Shown in pieces: positions 1 through 4,815 of a DNA stretch of 5,959 bases. The number at the start of each line of letters is the position of its first letter. The first letter of the stretch is position 1. The stretch spans positions 1 through 5,959 of the forward strand of contig PSRH01000191.1 of assembly GCA_003175915.1 (NCBI GenBank). The letters are read 5' to 3'. This DNA comes from Candidatus Melainabacteria bacterium. Lineage in GTDB: Bacteria > Cyanobacteriota > Vampirovibrionia > Obscuribacterales > Obscuribacteraceae. The position numbers and the translations under genes were made by a program. The notes under the pieces are model-generated. The model had not been told where the DNA came from. It ran no database searches and worked only from the letters and a program-made list of their open reading frames with translations.

Positions 1-123
1 GCCCCCCGGTCCGATGCTTTTTATAACTCAAAGAGCGAGCTTTTCTCTGTCAGTCTCTCTATTTTTGAGTTTTATACTTCTGTATATAGTATATTTCTTT
101 TTTTAAGTCTAGTGAGAAAGGCC
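1..123. other. AT-rich non-coding left edge
   Basis: This stretch is markedly richer in A and T than the rest of the window, with pyrimidine-rich runs and the sequence TATATAGTA at 83-91. An 8-bp inverted repeat (AACTCAAA near 25 and TTTGAGTT near 64) spans part of it. No reading frame of useful length starts here. It lies downstream of the minus-strand membrane gene and past that gene's terminator-like hairpin, so it is probably spacer. A plus-strand promoter cannot be excluded, but no well-spaced -35/-10 pair stands out. Confidence 0.4.
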
Positions 124-151
124 AGGCGGCCGAGCCCGTGCTCGGCCGCCT
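124..151 (-). terminator. Hairpin terminator of the 105-residue membrane gene
   Basis: A perfect 12-bp stem (AGGCGGCCGAGC at 124-135 and its complement at 140-151) closes a 4-nt loop. It begins 26 nt beyond the stop codon of the minus-strand gene at 177-494. Read on the minus strand, the stem is followed by a short pyrimidine-rich run (CTTTCTC) and not by a long T tract, so it is a strong hairpin but an imperfect classical intrinsic terminator. Its position argues that the minus-strand frame is the real gene. Confidence 0.6.
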
Positions 152-176
152 AAGCTTGCTGTTTGCGGGCGTCCGC

Positions 177-494
177 CTAGCGGTGCCCTATGACCACTGG
201 TGCCAGCCTGGCCCTCGCGTCCATCCAGGCCCGCCGCCGGTCGAGAAGGGCTTCGATCAACCAGATCACGCCCGCGCCGGTGATGACGCTAGGGAAGATC
301 CAGATGACCCAGGGCCCGTCCGAAGTAGCAGCCGCCCAGAGGAAGGGGGACGAGAAAGTGAAGCAGGCGCTCGGGAGAGCGAAGCCCACGCCGGTGCCGC
401 CACGGGGAGAGAAGACTTCCCTCAGCCACATGCCGACCCCGACGAAGATTCCCGCTGCCCAGACACCTACCAACAAGCCAGCGACGTACACCAT
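177..494 (-). CDS. Small two-helix membrane protein of unknown function
   Basis: A 105-residue protein that I do not recognise. Two hydrophobic segments are visible, at about residues 3-24 and 62-84. The first is glycine-rich (G6, G10, G15, G19, G21), a spacing that suits tight helix packing. The loop between them contains a short hydrophobic, aromatic stretch around residues 44-56. The C-terminal tail after about residue 85 is Arg-rich (RRR at 86-88), which by the positive-inside rule places it in the cytoplasm; with two helices the N-terminus would also be inside. The ATG at 494 is preceded by GGAGGT with a 6-nt spacer, and an in-frame stop lies upstream of it, so the start is well supported. 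A strong hairpin follows the stop. Long plus-strand frames overlap the same DNA but have no such signals. The gene stands alone, and its function cannot be inferred from its neighbours. Confidence 0.72.
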   Translation of the reverse strand: MVYVAGLLVGVWAAGIFVGVGMWLREVFSPRGGTGVGFALPSACFTFSSPFLWAAATSDGPWVIWIFPSVITGAGVIWLIEALLDRRRAWMDARARLAPVVIGHR

Positions 495-651
495 TGGTGC
501 ACCTCCAGTTCTAAAGCCACAGGTGGACTACCGCAGCCAGGTGGCTTCGCTTGCTGCGGTTGCGTCTCGCACGCTCACGCCCTCCATAACTCGGTCAATC
601 GCTGCCCGAGGGAACGCCCCCCAGACTCCGCAATCCGCAGAACCTCACACC

Positions 652-682
652 AAACCAGGAGCTATAACGCTCTTGGTTTTTT
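652..682 (+). terminator. Plus-strand intrinsic terminator with no upstream gene
   Basis: AAACCAGGAGC at 652-662 pairs with GCTCTTGGTTT at 669-679 to give 11 bp including one G-T wobble, around a 6-nt loop. A run of six T ends at 682 and is followed by CTCT. This is the classical form of a factor-independent terminator for plus-strand transcription. The other strand lacks a T run on its exit side, so it is one-directional. No plausible plus-strand protein gene ends before it, which suggests a short RNA or antisense transcript, or a relic. Confidence 0.65.
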
Positions 683-1358
683 CTCTGGTGTTTAGGCTTC
701 CTTGGGCTCTCTGTTCCGTCTGCAGTGCGATACAGCTATTGACAAGCGCTACCATACTCAACAATGGTTTCCCTTATCAACAGTGAGTTCTCTTCTTCTT
801 TGGCAAGCCGACCGATCGTCTTACTTGACATCCGCTTTGCGTTCTGCCCGTATTGAACATTCAGATGGGCGGGTCGAGACTGACGTCCACTTAGCATTAA
901 TTCGTTCCTGAAGGCTAGCGCCAACCTCGCGCCAGGTGTTCATTTCGAGCGAACTGCTCATACGAAATTGTTGTTGTTATCATTTTCCCGAAGTAACGTT
1001 GCTATATAGTAGAGCTCTAAAACTTACAGATTATCTGCGCGCTACCTGCGCTATCAATATCGCAAGCAAATCAGATTATTTAGTCAAATCGATCACCAGT
1101 AGCATTCCTACCTGCGCAGCTGGCACCGCCGGTAATTTCAATCAAGTCTCCTATGCTCCGGGCTTTCGCCCGAGCTCTCTGCCCTCTCAAATAGGCACTC
1201 ATCCTCCACAGTTAAGCATTTGAGCAAACGCCTTTGGCTTGGCTACTTAGGCTGCGCTCATTCGTTGCCAGAGCGAAGCTCGGTTTAGTAGCTTAAGCTG
1301 TCCGCTAGAAACAATTCACCACCAAGGAAAGGATTCCACGCCTGGAAATCAGACGCTT

Positions 1359-1391
1359 TAGCGAGCTATCGCTAGTCGCAAAGAATGCGAC
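1359..1391 (+). promoter_or_regulatory. Two adjacent perfect hairpins in the leader of the LEPR-XLL-like gene
   Basis: TAGCGA (1359-1364) pairs with TCGCTA (1369-1374) around a 4-nt loop. It is followed without a gap by GTCGCA (1375-1380) pairing with TGCGAC (1386-1391) around a 5-nt loop. A weaker stem precedes them (GATTCC near 1332 and GGAAATC near 1343). They lie about 110 nt before the start at 1501. They could be part of a 5' leader or stack as a small structured RNA. No known riboswitch class was recognised, and no T run follows. Confidence 0.3.
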
Positions 1392-1500
1392 ATGTGGGTG
1401 AACCGATCTGCGGACGTGCCTCTACATTACCAGGCCTCGCTCTGTTCCGATGCGCACATCGAGAGTCAGTGCCTGGTGGCGTTCAAGTGGAGTAATTGTG

Positions 1501-1851
1501 ATGAGAATGAGAAACCGAACGCGCAGAAGCCGCAGGCAATTTCCATTGGCATGCGAGGCGCTCGAGGGCAAATTGCTCCTCGACGCTGCCGGCCTGGATC
1601 CCCAGGTGCCGGGTGTTTCGCGGCCCTTTCCCGTCATGGTCTCTGGCCCAGTCGGCCCGGGTGGTCCTGGCGGTACCCTCGGTACTCAGCCAAGTCCCCC
1701 CGTTATGGTGGCGCCGCCATTCAACAACGATCCAGATCCAACGGAGCTATTGGGTCCAGATCCAACTCCGGCACCGCCGAGTGTAAACCCCGGGCCTGGT
1801 TCATTCCCCACGCCGGATCCGACTCAACCAAACCCGACCTTACTCGCCTGA
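1501..1851 (+). CDS. Short exported-type LEPR-XLL-like proline-rich protein
   Basis: A 116-residue product. The N-terminus is strongly basic (RMRNRTRRSRR, residues 2-12), followed by FPLACEALEGKLLLDAA (residues 14-30). This matches the pattern of the LEPR-XLL motif (L-E-x-R-x-LL, here LEGKLLL at 21-27) found at the N-termini of many exported planctomycete proteins. The rest is Gly/Pro-rich, with DPDPTELLGPDPTPAPP around residues 77-93 and no folded domain that I can see. The DNA 12-mer TCCAGATCCAAC occurs twice in frame (1731-1742, 1755-1766), so the proline-rich part may have grown by duplication. The start at 1501 is chosen because GGAG lies 8 nt upstream; an in-frame ATG at 1450 is the alternative. 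Known relatives are usually much longer surface or secreted proteins, so this is either a small secreted protein or a truncated remnant. The motif call is good; the role is unknown. Confidence 0.62.
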   Translation: MRMRNRTRRSRRQFPLACEALEGKLLLDAAGLDPQVPGVSRPFPVMVSGPVGPGGPGGTLGTQPSPPVMVAPPFNNDPDPTELLGPDPTPAPPSVNPGPGSFPTPDPTQPNPTLLA

Positions 1852-1880
1852 GCGACCTATGGCCGTCTCGTTTGTCTCCC

Positions 1881-1982
1881 TGAGCCAGTGGCTTTGCCCT
1901 TGGGACTGCTCAGGTGTCATTGGTTCTCATTTGTGATCACCTTAACACCACTGGCTCATACTACGAAGTATGAGCCAGTGGT
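1881..1982 (+). repeat. Three-copy inverted/direct repeat with a perfect 16-bp palindromic stem
   Basis: ACCACTGGCTCATACT at 1947-1962 and AGTATGAGCCAGTGGT at 1967-1982 form a perfect 16-bp stem around the 4-nt loop ACGA. The core TGAGCCAGTGG of the right arm (1971-1981) occurs a third time at 1881-1891 in the same orientation. The central inverted copy (1948-1958) can therefore pair with either the upstream or the downstream copy, but not with both. The element lies 29 nt after the stop at 1851 and ends 70 nt before the start at 2053. No T run follows on either strand, so it is not a classical terminator. It could be a regulatory switch, a protein-binding site or a remnant of a small mobile element. 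Confidence 0.7.
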
Positions 1983-2052
1983 ATCGCGCCTCTCGTGCAC
2001 GAATCAAAGGAAGAAAGTGGCTGAGAGCAAGGCGCGGATGAGGAGCAGGGAG

Positions 2053-2451
2053 ATGGTTGTATTTCCAGACGACACGGGCACAGAGTTTTCCGAGGTCTTG
2101 ATGGCACTTCAGGCGGCCATTGATGAACGATGGCTCCTCCCAAGTGCTTGTGGTTACATTGTCATCGACGATTACCACAAGCCTCCCTTCTACTGGAACG
2201 GAACTTCCTTCAGGCATCGTTGCGACGATCCTGAAGACATGGAGAATCCGCATGTTTTCGCTTCGCGGGCGCGAGCCGAGCAAGCGGCGCGACAGATGAA
2301 TAACCGATGGACAGAGGAACGAAAGTCGTCTTGCAAATTGCTGAGAACGGCAATTGCGGTCCTTTGGATTCACCCGCAACACCACTACAAGCCGCTTGCC
2401 GGGCTGAGGGCCAGTCGGAATGTCCAATTTCCCGGTTCGCCCCACGACTGA
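2053..2451 (+). CDS. Hypothetical 132-residue soluble protein
   Basis: I do not recognise the family. The first 86 residues read like a small alpha/beta fold. A helix with EVLMALQAAIDERW (14-27) is followed by a strand GYIVIDDY (34-41), then PPFYWNGTSFRHR (44-56), which looks like a beta hairpin with a turn at NGT. An acidic loop DDPEDMEN (58-65) follows, then a helix with FASRARAEQAARQMNNRW (69-86). The tail after residue 90 is basic and less ordered. There is no signal peptide or membrane segment. The ATG at 2053 is preceded by AGGAG with a 7-nt spacer; an in-frame ATG at 2038 and a frame open to 1888 are alternatives. A hairpin with a 13-bp stem begins 22 nt after the stop, supporting the gene and its end. 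The opposite strand also has a long open frame, but it reads less like protein. The less ordered tail could reflect a frameshift. Confidence 0.58.
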   Translation: MVVFPDDTGTEFSEVLMALQAAIDERWLLPSACGYIVIDDYHKPPFYWNGTSFRHRCDDPEDMENPHVFASRARAEQAARQMNNRWTEERKSSCKLLRTAIAVLWIHPQHHYKPLAGLRASRNVQFPGSPHD

Positions 2452-2473
2452 GGACTGCATTTCTATTGGAGCT

Positions 2474-2505
2474 AGCGGAGTGGCAAGTTCGGCTTGCCCT
2501 CCGCT
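2474..2505 (+). terminator. Hairpin terminator after the 132-residue gene
   Basis: AGCGGAG-T-GGCAAG (2474-2487) pairs with CTTGCCCTCCGCT (2493-2505), giving 13 bp with a single bulged T and the loop TTCGG. It starts 22 nt after the stop codon at 2451. The sequence after it on the plus strand is pyrimidine-rich (CCTTCATTGCTCTCTCC) but is not a clean T run. Its position and stability make it a likely end of the plus-strand transcript. Confidence 0.55.
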
Positions 2506-2662
2506 CCTTCATTGCTCTCTCCTGTCGCAAAAAATTCAACAGTTTTAAAAAGGTTGTTTCTAAAATTTCCTATCAGGCTATATAGTAGATCTGTGAATAT
2601 TTTTTCTCCCGTTAAGGACGGTTCTATAGGGGGGATGACAGCGGCTCCCACCCACACACTGA

Positions 2663-2703
2663 GTCCGCAGGAGCGCGCGCGGCGGCGCGGCGCTCCTGCG
2701 GAC
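2663..2703 (-). terminator. GC-rich hairpin closing the minus-strand three-gene group
   Basis: GTCCGCAGGAGCGC (2663-2676) and GCGCTCCTGCGGAC (2690-2703) form a perfect 14-bp stem with a 13-nt loop of only G and C. On the minus strand it begins 15 nt after the stop of the gene at 2719-3237. No T run follows. A second small stem (2709-2716 with 2723-2730, one mismatch) overlaps the stop codon itself. The position suggests a transcript end or an mRNA 3'-stabilising structure. Confidence 0.55.
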
Positions 2704-2718
2704 GTGATCGAGGCGGTT

Positions 2719-3237
2719 TCAGCCGTCTCGATTTTCCTCACCACCAACCATCTCGTCGAACCAGTGGTCCTCAGGACACCGCTCTTTGAACCGCTCCCCA
2801 ACGGCATTTTGAGCGGCACGGATCAATTTGGCGACAGCGGGCCCGAAGTCCGCGTCAGTTTCTGTTGTCGGGTATCTGCCGTGGAGCAGCGCCCTGATCG
2901 CGGCCTCCAGGCGGGTGAATGATCGGGCAAACGCTTCGAAGAGGTCGGTCAGCCCGTCGGCGACAAGCTCGGCTGTGCCTGCACCTTGATCGAGGCCCCT
3001 GTCCACGGATGTGCCGAGTTCCGCGAGGACGGCATCGGCTTCGTGCGTGAGCGCAAGGTCGATCTGCTCACCGAAGTATTCCAGGGCGAACCGCACACCG
3101 TCGGCTCCAATGAGCCCCTTGGTGGCGAGAAGCCCGACGAACGCGGCGCTCGCGGCAGACAGCTCTTCCATCACTCGCCTGCCTTCATCTTCCGGTTCCG
3201 GCGGCATGGGCGACTCGTTCACTGCAATAATCTCCAT
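2719..3237 (-). CDS. Acidic helical protein, paralogue of the gene upstream in the same group
   Basis: A 172-residue soluble protein of unknown family, with no signal peptide or membrane segment. After a Pro/Glu-rich start (MPPEPEDEG, residues 11-19) it looks all-helical. Residues 37-67 (LATKGLI ... YFGEQIDLALTHEA) align without a gap to residues 31-61 of the 147-residue product upstream, with 11 of 31 positions identical by eye. Residues 99-153 (LFEAFARSFTRLEAAIRALL ... LIRAAQNAVGERFKER) align to the C-terminal half of that protein with one 5-residue gap. The two are probably an old tandem duplication. The ATG at 3237 has no clear ribosome-binding site. A GTG at 3222 has GGAG 9 nt upstream, and the ATG at 3207 is a third option, so the start is uncertain. 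It is the last gene of the group and is followed by a strong hairpin. Its role cannot be named. Confidence 0.68.
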   Translation of the reverse strand: MEIIAVNESPMPPEPEDEGRRVMEELSAASAAFVGLLATKGLIGADGVRFALEYFGEQIDLALTHEADAVLAELGTSVDRGLDQGAGTAELVADGLTDLFEAFARSFTRLEAAIRALLHGRYPTTETDADFGPAVAKLIRAAQNAVGERFKERCPEDHWFDEMVGGEENRDG

Positions 3238-3335
3238 CGTAGTTCAAGATCAAGGTTCGCTGATCGGTCCGGCTGGAGCGGTCAACACGGGGCACGACAA
3301 ATCGATCGCACAGGCCGGCTTCCGGCTCAGGTGGA

Positions 3336-3779
3336 TCACGTCAAATCTTCGTCCTTGCTTATCTCTTGGAAGACTTCGCCGAGATGGACCTGGGCGGCCC
3401 CGATCACGGCGGCAAGGGCATTTTCAAATGCATAGCTCTTCCCGTCAGGGAAGTATTCCGTGACAACAGCTCGCAGCCTGCTCGCCAGGCGATCGACAGC
3501 CTGAAAGAGAGCGTTGACGAGACTCGGCTCTTCCTGCTCTGCCTCCTCGCTCTCGTAGCCAACCGCTTCACCTTCCATCTCGTCGGAAACTTGGTAAGCC
3601 TCCTCTCGGATGGCTAAATCGACCTGGTCCGTCAACAGACCGAGATAGTCCTCAGGGTCACCAGCATCGACGAGACGCTCAGTAACCAGGACCTCCAGGA
3701 GTTCCCGGACGGCGTTGGAAAGCACAACAGCGCTGTCAGCGTCTTCTCCTTCCGGGATTATCGGTAAATAATTGGACAT
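3336..3779 (-). CDS. Acidic helical protein of unknown function, first of a paralogous pair
   Basis: A 147-residue soluble product that I do not recognise. It reads as two helical blocks joined by a highly acidic linker (about residues 66-84, mostly Glu and Asp). Block one contains LLEVLVTERLVDAGD and LLTDQVDLAIREEA (27-61). Block two contains LFQAVDRLASRLRAVVTEYF and ALAAVIGAAQVHLGEVFQEI (91-140). Both blocks match the 172-residue product downstream. The start at 3779 is chosen because GAGGAG lies 6 nt upstream; the same frame is open to 3974, but that extension crosses the 62-nt hairpin and reads less like protein. It lies 163 nt after the membrane gene and 98 nt before its paralogue, on the same strand, so the three may share a transcript. 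Two related acidic partners next to a membrane protein suggest a hetero-oligomeric complex, which is inference only. Confidence 0.7.
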   Translation of the reverse strand: MSNYLPIIPEGEDADSAVVLSNAVRELLEVLVTERLVDAGDPEDYLGLLTDQVDLAIREEAYQVSDEMEGEAVGYESEEAEQEEPSLVNALFQAVDRLASRLRAVVTEYFPDGKSYAFENALAAVIGAAQVHLGEVFQEISKDEDLT

Positions 3780-3867
3780 TTCAGTCTCCTCATCCCCAAA
3801 GGCTTTGTGACAGGTCCCCGCAGACCAGAACAAAGTCAAAAAGGTGATCAATCGTCGGAAGCAGGGA

Positions 3868-3929
3868 CGGCAAAAGGGCAGCGGTAAATTTGCTCGGTTC
3901 GACCGAGAATTTACCACTGCCTTTTGCCG
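3868..3929 (-). repeat. 62-nt near-perfect hairpin between two genes of the minus-strand group
   Basis: The left arm at 3868-3890 and the right arm at 3908-3929 match over 22 positions except for one bulged G and one G-T/C-A-type mismatch. Inside, CTCGGT (3893-3898) and ACCGAG (3902-3907) form a further perfect 6-bp stem with the loop TCG. The structure begins 13 nt past the stop of the 143-residue membrane gene and ends 88 nt before the start of the next gene. There is no T run directly after it. Candidates are a partial terminator or RNA-processing site that sets unequal expression of the genes, or a miniature mobile element. Confidence 0.7.
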
Positions 3930-3942
3930 CCGGAGCGAGGGC

Positions 3943-4374
3943 TCAGGGGGGTGTGACCAGAGTTTGCTGCGCATCGACGGCGGTGCGCAATGCCTCCTCG
4001 TAGTCGGCGCCCTGGAAGCTCAACATGGCCATGCAGAAGGCCATACGAGCCGCCATGACCACCTCCGGATGCCCAGCCGCACACTTGTCGATCGCCTGCT
4101 TCAGAGCAGTGATCGCTTCGCGAGCCTGGACGCGTGCCTTGCCGCCATCCCAGATGTCCTTGAACTGGGACTTTTTCTTGGCGGGCAGAAGCAGCACGTA
4201 GATGCCCGCGAGGACCAGCGCCACCAGAATGCAGTCCAGCGGCGCAAGCGCCACCAGCTTCTGGATCTTGTCCAGCGCCCAGGGCTTCAGCCCCAGAAGC
4301 AGAACATAGGCGCCAGCCCAGACCGCGCTCTTGGGCGACCGCACAAGCGTGCCCATCCTCTTCAGCCGTTCCAT
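3943..4374 (-). CDS. Two-helix membrane protein with a cytosolic helical domain
   Basis: A 143-residue product of unknown family. The basic N-terminus (ERLKRM) is followed by a hydrophobic segment at about 16-29, a short amphipathic link, and a clear membrane helix at about 46-64 (LDCILVALVLAGIYVLLLP). The KKK at 66-68 then puts the rest in the cytoplasm. The C-terminal 75 residues look like paired helices (AREAITALKQAIDKCAAG, 84-101; HPEVVMAARMAFCMAMLSF, then YEEALRTAVDAQQTL), loosely reminiscent of helical-hairpin repeats, though no repeat motif is secure. The ATG at 4374 has AAAGGA upstream with a 6-nt spacer. It is the first gene of the minus-strand group, and its promoter should lie in the divergent region up to 4815. 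It may anchor the two acidic proteins encoded after it; this is inference. Overlapping longer frames on both strands lack protein-like composition. Confidence 0.72.
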   Translation of the reverse strand: MERLKRMGTLVRSPKSAVWAGAYVLLLGLKPWALDKIQKLVALAPLDCILVALVLAGIYVLLLPAKKKSQFKDIWDGGKARVQAREAITALKQAIDKCAAGHPEVVMAARMAFCMAMLSFQGADYEEALRTAVDAQQTLVTPP

Positions 4375-4815
4375 AGCAAATCCTTTTGCCTGAGGACAGC
4401 GTTCCTACATCGGCTCCGTACCGACGTTCACCCGGTAAGAGACAGACACACAACGTGTCTAAGTGTTGACCATCCGTGTTAGTCGTTGCGTGCCTCGGGC
4501 GGGGTTTCTTACCAAAATGTTTTTCAAGAACGCTTGCCCAAGTCTTTCAGGTTGCAGCGCGCCGACTCAAGCCCCGACAAAATTATCGAAACTCAAATCT
4601 CTTCGGGCCGTAAGCCCGCTGCTTCTTGACATTCTCGTTGCTTGCCTCAACCTGAGCCGCCCCTCGGCTTTTATAGGCCGCAATATCGCCTCATAATTAA
4701 TTCGCCCGCGACCGCTTTACAAGCCTGCGCGAACCGGCCTTTTTCTTGCCTTACAAACATTTCCGGTCCGATTTCCTTCGCATTCGACCAGTTAAACTGA
4801 CACTGTTTTCACGCC
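4375..4815. other. Divergent intergenic region
   Basis: These 441 bp separate the minus-strand group from the plus-strand lipase maturation factor gene, so they should hold promoters for both. No convincing -35/-10 pair was found on either strand; TTGACA at 4626-4631 lacks a -10 at the right distance. Visible structure includes an inverted repeat AGACAC-N5-GTGTCT at 4444-4460, a GGGC-CGTAA-GCCC hairpin near 4608, and AGCCG-CCCCT-CGGCT followed by TTT near 4657-4675. No gene of useful length was seen. Confidence 0.4.
4444..4460. promoter_or_regulatory. Possible operator: AGACAC-N5-GTGTCT
   Basis: A perfect 6-bp dyad with a 5-nt spacer lies 69 nt upstream of the minus-strand start at 4374, in the region expected to hold that group's promoter. 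The size and symmetry suit a dimeric regulator. No regulator family is recognised, no regulator gene is in the window, and a dyad this short can arise by chance. Confidence 0.22.

Larger units (their letters stand above)
495..1500. other. Long stretch without a convincing gene
   Basis: About 1 kb with no reading frame that looks like protein. The short frames here are compositionally odd and lack ribosome-binding sites. GC content is high to about 660 and falls between about 660 and 1130. Structure that is visible: an 8-bp stem 530-537/553-560, a 5-bp stem 590-594/606-610, a plus-strand terminator at 652-682, a bulged 8-bp stem at 1155-1175, the short hairpin GAGC-GAA-GCTC at 1271-1281, and two adjacent hairpins at 1359-1391. 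No tRNA T-loop signature was found on either strand. It may contain small RNAs or regulatory leaders. Confidence 0.5.

Noticed and set aside
601..655. CACACCA at about 647-653 as the 3' end of a tRNA or tmRNA
   Set aside because: No T-loop sequence (GTTCGA-like) or acceptor stem partner is present upstream.
138..786. Two long plus-strand reading frames (138-695 and 190-786) over the left region
   Set aside because: They overlap the minus-strand membrane gene, have no good ribosome-binding site, show low-complexity composition, and both cross the intrinsic terminator at 652-682.
739..856. Perfect -35 boxes TTGACA at 739-744 and 825-830 as promoters
   Set aside because: No acceptable -10 at 16-18 nt; for the second, the nearest TATTGA is 20 nt away, and no gene follows.
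936..1223. 95-residue plus-strand frame in the low-GC gap
   Set aside because: No ribosome-binding site, odd composition rich in Ser/Thr/Cys, and no recognisable domain; taken as chance.
1942..2460. 172-residue minus-strand frame opposite the 132-residue gene
   Set aside because: It crosses the perfect palindrome at 1947-1982, its composition is not protein-like, and the plus-strand frame has a good ribosome-binding site and a terminator hairpin.
3911..4453. 180-residue minus-strand frame and a 212-residue plus-strand frame over the two-helix membrane gene
   Set aside because: Gly/Ala/Arg-rich shadow translations without ribosome-binding sites; the 143-residue frame has clear membrane helices and a ribosome-binding site.
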